From: Dehalococcoidia bacterium | GTDB lineage: Bacteria > Chloroflexota > Dehalococcoidia > SZUA-161 | Length of the DNA stretch: 43,071 bases | Assembly: GCA_014874385.1 (NCBI GenBank) | Contig: JACWAE010000045.1 | Location: forward strand, 1-43,071 | Direction: 5' to 3' | In this document: in pieces, positions 1 through 8,251 of the stretch | Numbering within the stretch: the first letter of the stretch is position 1 | How the letters are laid out: the number at the start of each line of letters is the position of its first letter | Notes under the pieces: model-generated | What the model was told of the DNA's origin: nothing | Database searches by the model: none | Seen by the model: only the letters and a program-made list of their open reading frames with translations | Translations under genes and position numbers: made by a program

Positions 1-240
1 CGATAGACCTGCAGCGTCGGCAGCAAGCATTATGTTCCAACTCACAACCGAGATCTTGCCCGTGACGGACTTGTGCTTTAAGCGAGTTTCCTCCGGTATC
101 CCAAATGACTTTGCTCCTGTTTCTAACATTTCAACAAATAAGGCGTAGCTTACTTTAGCTTTTACTTTGCCTTCTTGCAGCACTTGACCGGTTCCTTCAG
201 GGGTTTCAATGACTTTGCGGTCTCTTTTATGGAGTGTCAT
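1..240 (-). CDS. Hypothetical protein, 3' end cut by window edge
   Basis: An open frame of 80 codons starts with ATG at 240 and runs off the window without a stop. An AAGG about seven bases upstream could serve as ribosome binding site. It lies 30 bp downstream of folE on the same strand, so it is probably the last visible gene of the hom-thrC-folE unit. The visible part is hydrophilic and lysine-rich at first, then becomes more hydrophobic (motif KISVVSWNIML). I see no signal peptide, no cysteine motif and no family I recognise. Because the end is missing, length and function cannot be judged. Confidence 0.5.
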   Translation of the reverse strand, partial: MTLHKRDRKVIETPEGTGQVLQEGKVKAKVSYALFVEMLETGAKSFGIPEETRLKHKSVTGKISVVSWNIMLAADAAGLS

Positions 241-270
241 TTAGTAACCTTCGGTTTTCTTATGCTTTGG

Positions 271-834
271 TTATTTACTGCCCTGCACCAAAAAGAGGAA
301 TTCGGAGCGTGTAAGCGGGTTCTTCTGGAACAGGCCTCTCATAGCAGAGGTGACGATGTTGCTGCCGGGTTTTTTAACACCACGCATAGTCATGCATAGA
401 TGCTCGGCCTGGATGACTACAGCAACTCCTTTTGGTTCCAGTACGGAGACTATGGTATTGGCAATTTGTGTGGTCAGCCGCTCTTGGAGCTGGGGCCGTC
501 TAGCCAAAATCTCTACTACTCTGCCTATCTTGCTCGCACCCACAACCCGACCATTGGGGATATAGCCCACATGTGCCAGGCCGTGGAAAGGGAGAAAGTG
601 ATGTTCGCACATGGAATAGAACGGTATATCTTTGAGGATTACCATCTCTTGGTGGCCCTCTTCGAAGCCAACGCGTAGCTCTTCCCCCGGGTCTTCGTCA
701 ATGCCGCCGAAAACCTCGGCGTACATCTCGGCAATCCGCTTTGGAGTGCCGAGCAAGCCTTCACGCTTGGGGTTCTCCCCGATAGCCTCGATTATAGTAG
801 CCACTGCCTTCTCAATCTTAGCTTTATTTATCAT
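271..834 (-). CDS. folE: GTP cyclohydrolase I
   Basis: Converts GTP to 7,8-dihydroneopterin triphosphate, the first step of tetrahydrofolate (and pterin) synthesis, in the cytoplasm. The 187-residue length is typical. The zinc ligands are visible: Cys76 and His79 in [11 protein letters not shown] and Cys147 in [12 protein letters not shown]. The family block [20 protein letters not shown] is also intact. The ATG is preceded by AAGGAG at good spacing. It follows thrC by 55 bp on the same strand and probably shares its transcript. The folate product links loosely with glyA, which uses tetrahydrofolate, a few genes upstream. Confidence 0.97.
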   Translation of the reverse strand: MINKAKIEKAVATIIEAIGENPKREGLLGTPKRIAEMYAEVFGGIDEDPGEELRVGFEEGHQEMVILKDIPFYSMCEHHFLPFHGLAHVGYIPNGRVVGASKIGRVVEILARRPQLQERLTTQIANTIVSVLEPKGVAVVIQAEHLCMTMRGVKKPGSNIVTSAMRGLFQKNPLTRSEFLFLVQGSK

Positions 835-889
835 AGGGCTTCTCCTTCAGGAGGTCGTTTACAGGTTAAGTATACCTTGTTATAAGCAC

Positions 890-1948
890 TTAACCCTGCG
901 CTATGACCTTCTCAATGGTCTCCAGGTCTGCGGGGATTTCAGGGAGGGTGTGGGCGCTCTGCAGTGCGGTATCCGGATCTTTGAGCCCCGTCCCTGTAAT
1001 TACGCAGACCACCTTTTTCTTGGAAAAATCAGTGCCACTTTTGGCTTTCTTGATGAGGCCGGCTACCGAAGCAGCCGATGCAGGCTCGCCGAAGATTCCT
1101 TCCTTAACAGCGAGTAATTTGTAAGCACTCAAGATTTCTTCATCGGTAACATAGTCGATAACACCCCCGGACTCATCTCTCGCGGCAACCGCTTTTTCCC
1201 AACTGGCTGGATTTCCGATACGTATCGCCGAGGCCACTGTTTTGGGATTGGGGATGACCTTACCGCGCACAATAGCTGCCGAGCCCTCTGCTTCAAATCC
1301 CATCATCCTGGGGGTGCTCTTCGCTTTGCCTGCTTGCTTATAGTGCACGAACCCTCTCCAGTAGGCGGTAATGTTGCCAGCATTTCCCAGGGGGATGAAG
1401 AGGTAGTCTGGAGCATCCCCCAGGGCATCGACGATTTCAAAGGCGGCAGTCTTTTGCCCCTCGATGCGGTGAGGATTTAGAGAGTTGACCAATGCTATAT
1501 GATGTTTTTGAGTGAGAGCACGCACTAGCTCCAGGGCTTTATCGAAGTTATCGTTTATGGCGATAATCTTGGCTCCATAGACTATGGCTTGGGCAAGCTT
1601 ACCCAGTGCGATATTGCCTTTAGGGACGACCACAAACACGGTGAGGCCGCAGACTGCGCCGTATGCTGCTGCCGATGCGCTGGTGTTGCCAGTGGAGGCG
1701 CAGATGATAGCGGAGTTCTTGGTCTCTACCGCCTTGGCTACAGCGACTACCATCCCACGGTCTTTAAATGAGCCGGTTGGATTGCATCCCTCCAGTTTGA
1801 AATAAAGCTCGCCACAGCCTATTTCTCGTTCTAACCTTTGCGACCTTACCAGTGGTGTATCGCCTTCGCCGATAGTGATGATGGGCGTCTGGGGAGTTAC
1901 GGGCAGGAAATCCCTATATCTAACGAGAAGGCACTGCTTCTTGCTCAT
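890..1948 (-). CDS. thrC: Threonine synthase
   Basis: PLP enzyme that converts O-phospho-L-homoserine to threonine. The 352 residues are the short bacterial type. GSFKDRG carries the PLP-binding lysine (Lys62), and the Ser/Thr-rich phosphate loop (STGNTSAS) and the glycine-rich PLP-phosphate loop (PLGNAGNI) are present. The start codon overlaps the stop of hom in the arrangement TGATG, so the two genes are translationally coupled and form a hom-thrC pair for the aspartate family. A homoserine kinase (thrB) is not in the window and must lie elsewhere. Confidence 0.95.
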   Translation of the reverse strand: MSKKQCLLVRYRDFLPVTPQTPIITIGEGDTPLVRSQRLEREIGCGELYFKLEGCNPTGSFKDRGMVVAVAKAVETKNSAIICASTGNTSASAAAYGAVCGLTVFVVVPKGNIALGKLAQAIVYGAKIIAINDNFDKALELVRALTQKHHIALVNSLNPHRIEGQKTAAFEIVDALGDAPDYLFIPLGNAGNITAYWRGFVHYKQAGKAKSTPRMMGFEAEGSAAIVRGKVIPNPKTVASAIRIGNPASWEKAVAARDESGGVIDYVTDEEILSAYKLLAVKEGIFGEPASAASVAGLIKKAKSGTDFSKKKVVCVITGTGLKDPDTALQSAHTLPEIPADLETIEKVIAQG

Positions 1949-3246
1949 CAGTCCTCAACCCTGATGAAATTGCCGATTTCCTTCACTACTGCTAACCTGA
2001 GGGTCCTTTGCAGAGCCTTTTGAAATGCTGACTCCTGGGCAGGGTGGGTCATGATTACTATCTCGGCAGTTCCTGCCTTTTCATCGGCTTCTTTCTGGAT
2101 TACCGAGGCTATGCTGATCGAATGGTCTCCCAGTATCTTGGAGATTTGTGCCAGGACACCGGGACTGTCAGCTACGGTCACTCGCATATAGTAGCGAGTT
2201 TTGATCTCTGAAATAGGTATGAGCTTCTTTGCCTTATATAATTTGAGTTGAGGCCTTGGTCGGCTCTCGAGATAGATGTTTTGCGCCAGTTGGATAACAT
2301 CGGCGACGACAGCGCTGGCGGTGGGTGAAGAACCTGCCCCTCTTCCATAGAAGATCACTCTCCCTACCAGATCGCCTTCCACCTGAATTGCATTGAACAC
2401 GCCATCGACATTGGCCAGCAGAAGGTCTTCAGGGACGAAGGCGGGGTGAACCCTGACTTGGATAGCTTGTTTCTCTTTCTTGGCTATGGCAAGCAGTTTT
2501 ATGGCGTATCCCAACTCTTTGGCGTAACGAAAGTCACGGGCAGTGAGGCGAGAGATGCCTTCGTAATAGATATCGTCAGGATGGATCTCGGTGCGGAAAG
2601 CAAGAGTAGCGAGGATAGCAAGCTTGTAAACAGCATCTACCCCGTCAATATCATTAGCGGGGTTGGCCTCAGCATACCCCAGTTCCTGGGCTTGTCTCAA
2701 AGCGGTGGCGAAATCCAGTCCGTCTTTTGTCATTCTGGTAACGATATAGTTAGTAGTGCCGTTGATAATGGCGTGGATAGCTGTGATATTATTTGCCAGG
2801 AGGTCGCGTTGAAATGGGGCGACTAAAGGGATGCCTCCGCCGACGCTTGCCTCATAGCGGATGTCGACTTTGTTCTTGCTGGCTAAGGCAAATAGTTCAA
2901 GGCTATGCTTGGAGATGACCTCTTTATTGGCGGTAACAATGTGTTTTCTTTTAGAGATAGCCTCTTTTATATACTCGAATGCCTCAGTCTCGCCGCCGAC
3001 TACTTCGATTACGATGTCTATCTCAGGGTCAGTGATGATCTGCTCTGGGTCTGTGGTGAGAAGGTGGTGGAATACGTCGAAGTCCCTCTTCTTGGCGAGG
3101 TCCCTGACCAGAATTTTTTTTATTCTCAGCGGGCAACCTACTTGTTGGGCTATGGCGTCTGATTTCTCAAATAGAGTCTTGGCAACCCCGCTGCCCACTA
3201 CACCCAACCCCATGAGGCCGATACTAATGCTTTCTCTCTTGCCCAC
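1948..3246 (-). CDS. hom: Homoserine dehydrogenase with C-terminal ACT domain
   Basis: Reduces aspartate semialdehyde to homoserine with NAD(P)H, the branch point to threonine and methionine. Seen: Rossmann motif GLGVVGSG at residues 13-20, NKEVIS, the substrate region GTTNYI and the DIDGVDAVYKLAIL block with the catalytic Asp/Lys. An ACT domain starts at about residue 352 (YYMRVTVADSPGVLAQIS), which in this family usually senses threonine. The start is GTG at 3246 with only a weak Shine-Dalgarno sequence. The foldase gene ends 18 bp upstream, so translation may be partly coupled to it. Confidence 0.96.
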   Translation of the reverse strand: MGKRESISIGLMGLGVVGSGVAKTLFEKSDAIAQQVGCPLRIKKILVRDLAKKRDFDVFHHLLTTDPEQIITDPEIDIVIEVVGGETEAFEYIKEAISKRKHIVTANKEVISKHSLELFALASKNKVDIRYEASVGGGIPLVAPFQRDLLANNITAIHAIINGTTNYIVTRMTKDGLDFATALRQAQELGYAEANPANDIDGVDAVYKLAILATLAFRTEIHPDDIYYEGISRLTARDFRYAKELGYAIKLLAIAKKEKQAIQVRVHPAFVPEDLLLANVDGVFNAIQVEGDLVGRVIFYGRGAGSSPTASAVVADVIQLAQNIYLESRPRPQLKLYKAKKLIPISEIKTRYYMRVTVADSPGVLAQISKILGDHSISIASVIQKEADEKAGTAEIVIMTHPAQESAFQKALQRTLRLAVVKEIGNFIRVED

Positions 3247-3264
3247 TGTTATCTCACGATGTTG

Positions 3265-4341
3265 CTATGAAATGTGATTCATTGCCCAGGTTGCCTTGGT
3301 CGAGTCTAGGTACTGTCTTATTTCGACAATGTTTCTTTGCTCCGTGAACCAATTGTTGAATGCATTGGAAGCAAGTATTTGCCGGTACTGGTCGTCTATC
3401 GGTCTGTTGTTATCTATCTCGGCCACCTTAATCACATAATAATATCCGTTTGTACTCACTATCGGCTCGCTTACATTGCCGGCGGGAAGGCTGAAAGCAG
3501 CTTGGTCAAGCTCAGGAAGTAAGATGCCTTGAGGTAACCAGCCGAGATCGCCTCCATTCTGTTTTGTTGTATTATCCGTGGAGTACTCCGCGGCAACAGT
3601 GGCGAAGTCCTCGCCATTCTTTAGCAAATTTTCTACCTCAGTTGCATTTCCTTCGTTAGCAACCTGGATGGCATAGACATGGACCTGCTTGCCTTCCGTG
3701 GGTATGCTCTGCGTGATTTGGTCTTGTAATTTCTGGGTAAGTAGCGTGGCCTCAACGACCTGTCGGTATTCGCTATCGGAGAGGTGTACATAGTTGAGCC
3801 ACTGCTGATACATTTTGCCCAGGTCAGTCTGTGGCAGCGTTATATTTCCTGTTATATTCCCAGTTGTATTTCCTCCGCCTCCGGCCGATGAAATCAGGTC
3901 ACTATTGATTTTTGCTGTTACTTCATCAGGGGTAACCTGGATGCCCAGCCCTGGGGCTGCCTGTCTTACTAGTTCGTCGTTCTCTAACTGTTGCAGTATC
4001 TGGTAGGGAAATGAACTTGAGGAGCTATTTCCCTGTGAGCTCAATGAGTAGAACCTGAGCATTTTGACAAAGTAGCGCATGTCCAGGACAGTCACATTGC
4101 CTTTTATCACATTGCCTGTTGTCGCATTACCTATTGTCTCATTGCCTATCTTAGCTATAGGTTGAGTCCAGGCAGCGACGTACGTATCGTAGCCCCAATA
4201 CCCCACCAGCCCTAATGCTAGTGCGATGATTAGAGGGATAATTATCCAGATAACAAGCGTCAGGTTCCTCTCTTGTTGCCACCTTGGAGGTTGACGCTTG
4301 GCAGCCGAGAGCTTGGGTTCTGGCTTCAGTTTCCTGCTCAA
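3265..4341 (-). CDS. Membrane-anchored SurA/PrsA-like peptidyl-prolyl isomerase
   Basis: Predicted extracytoplasmic foldase of 358 residues. A basic N-terminus (KRQPPRWQQERN) is followed by one hydrophobic segment at about residues 28-50, with no lipobox, so it is probably anchored by an uncleaved helix. Then come a SurA-N-like helical region with two low-complexity inserts (residues 65-85 and 155-170) and a parvulin PPIase domain at about 216-309 (YAIQVANE, DLGWLPQG, FSLPAGNVSEPI). The start is TTG at 4341, supported by GGAG eight bases upstream. At least ten Asn-X-Ser/Thr sequons occur, most of them in the repeats, which is unusual. It lies between rpsR and hom. Family assignment is firm; client proteins are unknown. 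Confidence 0.88.
   Translation of the reverse strand: MSRKLKPEPKLSAAKRQPPRWQQERNLTLVIWIIIPLIIALALGLVGYWGYDTYVAAWTQPIAKIGNETIGNATTGNVIKGNVTVLDMRYFVKMLRFYSLSSQGNSSSSSFPYQILQQLENDELVRQAAPGLGIQVTPDEVTAKINSDLISSAGGGGNTTGNITGNITLPQTDLGKMYQQWLNYVHLSDSEYRQVVEATLLTQKLQDQITQSIPTEGKQVHVYAIQVANEGNATEVENLLKNGEDFATVAAEYSTDNTTKQNGGDLGWLPQGILLPELDQAAFSLPAGNVSEPIVSTNGYYYVIKVAEIDNNRPIDDQYRQILASNAFNNWFTEQRNIVEIRQYLDSTKATWAMNHIS
3840..3875 (-). repeat. In-frame 12-bp tandem repeat in the foldase gene
   Basis: Three imperfect 12-bp units encode GN-T/I-T copies (GNTT, GNIT, GNIT) at about residues 157-168 of the foldase. The unit length keeps the reading frame, so copy-number change would be tolerated. It is next to a run of four glycines. 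Confidence 0.7.
4090..4150 (-). repeat. In-frame 15-bp tandem repeat in the foldase gene
   Basis: Four imperfect 15-bp units encode five-residue repeats of the form GN-E/A/V-T/I-X at residues 66-85 of the foldase, just after the membrane helix. The plus-strand core of the unit is CATTGCCT. The period (15 bp) differs from that of the second array (12 bp), yet both encode Gly-Asn-X-Thr. Confidence 0.75.
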
Positions 4342-4396
4342 GACACAGTCTCCGCTACAAAATCAAACTATCTAGCTGCGGTTCACCAGAGCATGG

Positions 4397-4717
4397 CTAA
4401 TTGGAGTGCTCTCTGGGGCTGGCCCCCCCGCTCTGGCGGATGTGCTCTGAGGTATAGGGCAATAGAGCGATATGCCGTGCCCGTTTCAGTGCGACGCTCA
4501 GAGTACGCTGATGTTTGGCGCAGACACCTGTTCTGCGTCTGGGCTCTATCCTTCCTCTGTCTGAGATGTAGCGGCGCAGTGAGGGCGCATCCTTGTAGTT
4601 GATAGTTTCTACTCTGCCTGCGCAGAAAGGGCAGACCTTTCTTTTGGGGATGTATCTGCCCTTACCTCTACCACTTCTTTCTCGATCTTTTGTTACCGGG
4701 CTTCTTGGTTTTGGCAT
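4397..4717 (-). CDS. rpsR: 30S ribosomal protein S18
   Basis: Small-subunit protein that pairs with S6 on the platform. It has 106 residues, longer than the common 75-80 because of an N-terminal basic extension and a short C-terminal tail. The core is clear: [11 protein letters not shown], then [19 protein letters not shown] and [14 protein letters not shown]. Cys29, Cys32, Cys66 and His69 make a plausible zinc site, so this is the zinc-binding (C+) form of S18. It follows ssb in the conserved order rpsF-ssb-rpsR. Confidence 0.95.
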   Translation of the reverse strand: MPKPRSPVTKDRERSGRGKGRYIPKRKVCPFCAGRVETINYKDAPSLRRYISDRGRIEPRRRTGVCAKHQRTLSVALKRARHIALLPYTSEHIRQSGGASPREHSN

Positions 4718-4757
4718 TCAGAACTCTCTTATTTATGTATTATCTGATCACCCTAAT

Positions 4758-5165
4758 TTAGAAGGGGATATCGCTTGGTTCCAACTCTTCATCGGACCCG
4801 CCTTCAACTCCCGTCTCGGGGAGTGTACCTGCTGGGCGTCTATCAAGGAAAAGCACCCTGTTGGCGATTATTTCAGTACGCCAGTGCTTTTGCCCGTCCT
4901 GTCCTTCCCAGGAGCGGGTTCGCAGCCTGCCCTCGACATACGCCATTCGCCCTTTGGTCAAGAACTGGTTGCACTGCTCAGCCAGCCTGTTCCATGTTAC
5001 TACATTAAACCATTCTGTTTCCTGTTTCCGCTCGCCCTCAGGGGTGGTGTAAGTTCGGCCGGTGGCGATGGAAAACGAGGTCACCGGGTTACCGTTAGGG
5101 GTGAAGCGCATCTCAGGATCAGTCCCCACATTTCCGATAATTATCACCTTGTTCAACCCCACCAT
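4758..5165 (-). CDS. ssb: Single-stranded DNA-binding protein
   Basis: Binds single-stranded DNA in replication, repair and recombination. The 135 residues hold one OB fold (MVGLNKVIIIGNVGTDPEMR, FNVVTWNRLAEQC, YVEGRLRTRSWEGQDG) and a short acidic tail ending in DIPF, the partner-binding tip of bacterial SSB. A strong AAGGAGG lies upstream of ATG 5165. It sits between rpsF and rpsR, the order seen in many bacteria. Confidence 0.97.
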   Translation of the reverse strand: MVGLNKVIIIGNVGTDPEMRFTPNGNPVTSFSIATGRTYTTPEGERKQETEWFNVVTWNRLAEQCNQFLTKGRMAYVEGRLRTRSWEGQDGQKHWRTEIIANRVLFLDRRPAGTLPETGVEGGSDEELEPSDIPF

Positions 5166-5188
5166 GTTAGCCTCCTTTCCCCTATCTC

Positions 5189-5482
5189 TTATTCGCCCAA
5201 TCTTATCAGCAGATGGCGCAGGATCTTTTCTGAGATTCGTAAATTGGCTTCCAGTTCAGCAGTCGTTCCGGGTTCCAGCTTGAACCGGGTTAGCACATAA
5301 TTTCCCTCTCTGAAATGATTAATAGGGTAGGCTAACTTCCTTTTCCCCCAACGTTCGACCTCGGTTACAGAACCGCCTTTATTAGTAATGAACTCGCTTA
5401 TCTTGTCCAAGTGGGTGGGGAGTTCCTCCTCGGGAACATCCGGGCTGACGATCACAATAAGCTCATAGTCGCGCAAATGCAT
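5189..5482 (-). CDS. rpsF: 30S ribosomal protein S6
   Basis: Platform protein of the small subunit and partner of S18. It has 97 residues, starting MHLRDYELIVIVSPDVPEEEL and containing WGKRKLAYPINHFREGNYVLTRF, both hallmark S6 segments. It is the first gene of a minus-strand unit rpsF-ssb-rpsR-foldase-hom-thrC-folE. A good promoter at 5532-5560 lies about 50 bp upstream of its start. Confidence 0.97.
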   Translation of the reverse strand: MHLRDYELIVIVSPDVPEEELPTHLDKISEFITNKGGSVTEVERWGKRKLAYPINHFREGNYVLTRFKLEPGTTAELEANLRISEKILRHLLIRLGE

Positions 5483-5531
5483 ACTCCTTAATTAATCAAA
5501 CCTGGTTTAAGCCAAGATTTTAATTTTGTTA

Positions 5532-5560
5532 ATTATACCACGCAGAGTATTCGACAGCAA
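5532..5560 (-). promoter_or_regulatory. Sigma-70-like promoter of the rpsF unit
   Basis: On the minus strand a perfect TATAAT (-10, 5537-5532) preceded by TGG (extended -10) is spaced 17 bp from TTGCTG (-35, 5560-5555). Transcription would start near 5525, about 43 bases before the rpsF ATG. Confidence 0.7.
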
Positions 5561-5571
5561 GTTATCACTGA

Positions 5572-5602
5572 AGGGGAGCATAAACGTTTTTTCAACTCCC
5601 CT
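5572..5602 (-). terminator. Hairpin downstream of glyA, possible terminator
   Basis: AGGGGAG pairs with CTCCCCT (7 bp, 17-base loop) between the glyA stop and the rpsF promoter. No T-run follows on either strand, so this is at best a weak or factor-assisted terminator. Confidence 0.3.
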
Positions 5603-5614
5603 GATACCTGTGTG

Positions 5615-6853
5615 CTACTTGGTAATTCCCGGCACCGGGAATTTATTGCATATCTCATTGACCTGTTGCCGGACCTCTTTATTTATGTTCTCGTTGCCCA
5701 GGTTGGAAAGCACTCTGACAATGAGACGAGCGACCAATTTTATCTCCTTGTCCTCGAACCCACGGCTGGTAACCGCCGGCGTGCCCAGCCTGATGCCGCT
5801 GGTAATTTGTGCAGGCTGGGTGTCGAAGGGAATGACGTTCTTATTCACCGTTATTCCCACGGCGTCAAGTGCTTTCTCGGCTGCTCTGCCTGTTATGCCG
5901 ATAGGCGAGAGGTCTACCAGGAGGAGATGGGTGTCTGTGCCCCCTGAAACCAGTCGCAGCCCCAAGCGCCCCAATTCGCTGGCCATAGCCTTGGCATTTC
6001 GGAGCACAGCCTTCTGATAGGAAACAAACTCAGGCTGCATCGCCTCATGGAAAGCAACCGCCTTTGCGGCTACGACATGCATGAGAGGGCCGCCCTGTAC
6101 TCCAGGGAATAAGTTGCTATCTATGACCGAAGCAAATTTAGCCTGGCAGAGGATAAATCCGCCTCTAGGCCCGCGCAATGTCTTGTGGGTGGTGGAGGTG
6201 ACCACCTCAGCATAGGGTACAGGTGAAGGATGCAAACCGGCAGCAATCAGTCCTGCCGGGTGGGCCATGTCCACAACGAGTTTAGCACCTATCCTGTCAG
6301 CTATCTGTCGGAACCTTTTGAAATCTATTATTCTGGGATAGGAACTGGCGCCTGCCACGATAAGCTTGGGCTTATGTGCCAAGGCAAGTTTCTCTACTTG
6401 GTCGTAGTCTATTGTTTCCGTCTCTTTATCTACGCCATAAGTGACGAACTTGTAGAACCTGCCGGAGAAGTTAATCTTGCTGCCATGGGTGAGGTGTCCG
6501 CCGTTAGGCAAGCTCATTGCCAGGACGGTGTCGCCATATTCCAGCAGGGCAAAATAGGCTGCCATATTTGCCTGCGTCCCGCTGTGTGGTTGGACATTGG
6601 CATGTTCGGCATTAAAGAGCTTCTTTGCCCGTTCTATAGCTAGCCTTTCGGCCAGGTCTACATTCTGGCAGCCGCCATAGTATCGCTTGCCCGGGTAACC
6701 CTCGGCGTACTTATTAGTGAGCACGGAGCCTTGTGCCTCGAGCACTGCGCGTGAGGCGTAGTTTTCTGAGGCAATGAGGTTGATGGTAAACCGCTGTCGC
6801 TGTTCATCTTGTTCGATAGCAGCAGCAACTTCTGGGTCGATGTCTCTTAACAA
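5615..6853 (-). CDS. glyA: Serine hydroxymethyltransferase
   Basis: PLP enzyme that interconverts serine plus tetrahydrofolate with glycine plus methylene-tetrahydrofolate. The PLP lysine lies in [14 protein letters not shown] (Lys224 with this start). Other family blocks are [24 protein letters not shown] and [13 protein letters not shown]. The frame stays open to a TTG at 6892, but I place the start at TTG 6853: AAAGGAG lies nine bases before it, and the resulting 412 residues match the usual length. The upstream candidate has no ribosome binding site. A promoter (6981-7009) and a terminator-like hairpin (6891-6925) lie in its leader. Confidence 0.95.
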   Translation of the reverse strand: MLRDIDPEVAAAIEQDEQRQRFTINLIASENYASRAVLEAQGSVLTNKYAEGYPGKRYYGGCQNVDLAERLAIERAKKLFNAEHANVQPHSGTQANMAAYFALLEYGDTVLAMSLPNGGHLTHGSKINFSGRFYKFVTYGVDKETETIDYDQVEKLALAHKPKLIVAGASSYPRIIDFKRFRQIADRIGAKLVVDMAHPAGLIAAGLHPSPVPYAEVVTSTTHKTLRGPRGGFILCQAKFASVIDSNLFPGVQGGPLMHVVAAKAVAFHEAMQPEFVSYQKAVLRNAKAMASELGRLGLRLVSGGTDTHLLLVDLSPIGITGRAAEKALDAVGITVNKNVIPFDTQPAQITSGIRLGTPAVTSRGFEDKEIKLVARLIVRVLSNLGNENINKEVRQQVNEICNKFPVPGITK

Positions 6854-6890
6854 CCTTGCAGCTCCTTTTGATTGTAAAGAAGTGTAAGTC

Positions 6891-6925
6891 AAAAATGAAG
6901 AGCCACGCTGTTGCTAACGTGGCCC
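6891..6925 (-). terminator. Hairpin with T-rich tract, between bzdM-like gene and glyA
   Basis: GCCACG/CGTGGC (6 bp, extendable across one mismatch; 10-base loop), followed on the minus strand by a tract ending in five Ts. It could end the benzoyl-CoA reductase operon. It also lies downstream of the predicted glyA promoter, so it may act as an attenuator in the glyA leader. Confidence 0.5.
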
Positions 6926-6980
6926 TACATTCTCGGTATTGTTATCCACCAGCGCGTCCCATTCCTGGAATAACTAGCTC

Positions 6981-7009
6981 AGTGTACATCAGAGGCTTCT
7001 ACCTGTCAA
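6981..7009 (-). promoter_or_regulatory. Predicted promoter of glyA
   Basis: TTGACA (7009-7004) and TACACT (6986-6981) are separated by 17 bp on the minus strand. The start site would be near 6974, giving a leader of about 120 bases before the TTG start of glyA, with the terminator-like hairpin inside it. Confidence 0.6.
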
Positions 7010-7029
7010 ACATGAAATGCCATGAGCAT

Positions 7030-7347
7030 CTACCAGGAATGGGTGATGGCTCCGCTCGGACAGGCCTTCTGGCATCTGACATCTCTGGGACCGCTCACCG
7101 GCTTGCATTGAGCGCAGACATATTTAATGTTCTTGTGATGTTCCTTCCTTATTGCGACTACCTTGTCGTCATAGTCATCGACTATGACTTCCAGAACATT
7201 TTTGGGGCATGCCTCTACGCATTTGCCGCATCCATCGCACTTATCGCTGTCGACCACAATGTACCAATCTCCAGAGCCATCTGTGTAGCCATAGTTAGCA
7301 ATGTATCTGGGCATCACCCATAGCTTTCTCAGAAGCCAGTTGAACAT
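7030..7347 (-). CDS. bzdM: 2[4Fe-4S] ferredoxin of benzoyl-CoA reductase type
   Basis: Small electron carrier of 105 residues. The first cluster ligands are Cys37, 40, 43 and 47 (CDGCGKCVEACP). The second set is Cys78, 81, 92 and 96 (CAQC, then CQKACP) with a ten-residue insertion between the pairs. It is the last gene of a five-gene operon, 10 bp after the activase, and GGAG lies four bases before its ATG. In Azoarcus-type bzd clusters the ferredoxin BzdM accompanies BzdNOPQ and feeds electrons to the reductase; the same role is inferred here. The symbol rests on gene order and cysteine pattern, not on a search. Confidence 0.72.
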   Translation of the reverse strand: MFNWLLRKLWVMPRYIANYGYTDGSGDWYIVVDSDKCDGCGKCVEACPKNVLEVIVDDYDDKVVAIRKEHHKNIKYVCAQCKPVSGPRDVRCQKACPSGAITHSW

Positions 7348-7357
7348 CTCACTCCAA

Positions 7358-8230
7358 TCAGGCTGCCTTTCGAGACTTCAGCAGGAGGTCTCTGGCAAAA
7401 AGGGCAGCGCCTAAACCGCCAGCGATCTGGGGGTCAGGGCTCAACGGCATTGCCTTGATTTTCAGTTCCTTCTCTATCCTGCTGACAACGCCAATGTTCT
7501 TAGCTATGCCGCCTGTGATCACGAATTCCTTCTCTATCCCTATGCGCTCAAGAAGGCCGACTACTCTGTGGGCCATGGCAGAACAATAAGCGGCGAGTAC
7601 CATGTTCTTGGTCCAGCCGCTGCGAAGTAAGCCGATAGCCTCGGACTTAGCGAAGATGACGCAGGTGCTGCTCACCGGCTCCGGTTCCTCTTTAACATCC
7701 AGGGACATCTTCCCTACATCTACTATGGGGACCTGTAATAGCTCGGCCATCACTTCCATGCCGCGCCCCGTGCCTGCGGCGCATTTATCGTTCATCAAGA
7801 ATTGGGTGACTTTGCCCCTTTCGTCGCAGTGTATGCCTTTCAGGTCCTGGCCGCCCATATCCAGTATTGTCTTTATTGTAGGCCCGCCCATGTAGTTTGC
7901 CCCCCGGGCGTGGCAGGCAATCTCGGTGATGGCTTTGCCGGCCATAGGGATGTTGACTCTACCGTATCCTGTTCCTACGATGTATTGGATATCCTCTTGT
8001 TTCATCCCTGTGTCCTTAAGCGATATGCCCAGGGCTTTGTTTGCGCTGTCAGGACTATTGGATCCGGTGCGTGTGTTGCAGAAGGAGAATATCTTATCGT
8101 CAACCATGATCACTGCCTGAGAACTTACTGAGCCGACATCAATCCCGCAGGTGATTGTCTGTGCTTTATGCCAGTCTATATCGGGAGATTTCCAGGTGTT
8201 CTCCGTCCATCTATAGAACTCAGTCGTCAT
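7358..8230 (-). CDS. bzdQ: Benzoyl-CoA reductase activase subunit (BzdQ-like; BadF/BadG/BcrA/BcrD ATPase family)
   Basis: ATPase of the acetate/sugar kinase-Hsp70-actin fold that couples ATP hydrolysis to low-potential electron transfer. Seen in 290 residues: phosphate-1 loop CGIDVGSVSSQAV after an N-terminal extension of about 27 residues rich in aromatics (FYRWTENTWK), DMGGQDLKGI, NDKCAAGTGRG and SSTCVIFAKSEA. The cysteines in the last two motifs are the expected ligands of a [4Fe-4S] cluster bridging two activase subunits. GGLGAALFA closes the fold. It is separated from its neighbours by 21 and 10 bp. The N-terminal extension separates it from the shorter HgdC-type activators and favours a BzdQ-like assignment. 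Confidence 0.78.
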   Translation of the reverse strand: MTTEFYRWTENTWKSPDIDWHKAQTITCGIDVGSVSSQAVIMVDDKIFSFCNTRTGSNSPDSANKALGISLKDTGMKQEDIQYIVGTGYGRVNIPMAGKAITEIACHARGANYMGGPTIKTILDMGGQDLKGIHCDERGKVTQFLMNDKCAAGTGRGMEVMAELLQVPIVDVGKMSLDVKEEPEPVSSTCVIFAKSEAIGLLRSGWTKNMVLAAYCSAMAHRVVGLLERIGIEKEFVITGGIAKNIGVVSRIEKELKIKAMPLSPDPQIAGGLGAALFARDLLLKSRKAA

Positions 8231-8251
8231 TTCGCTCTTTTCCTTTCTCAG

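Noticed and set aside
6926-6975. Possible T-box in the glyA leader (GGTGG and ACCG segments near each other on the minus strand).
   Set aside because: The conserved GGGTGGNACCGCG core is not present; the two parts are split by eight unrelated bases, and no specifier stem is evident.
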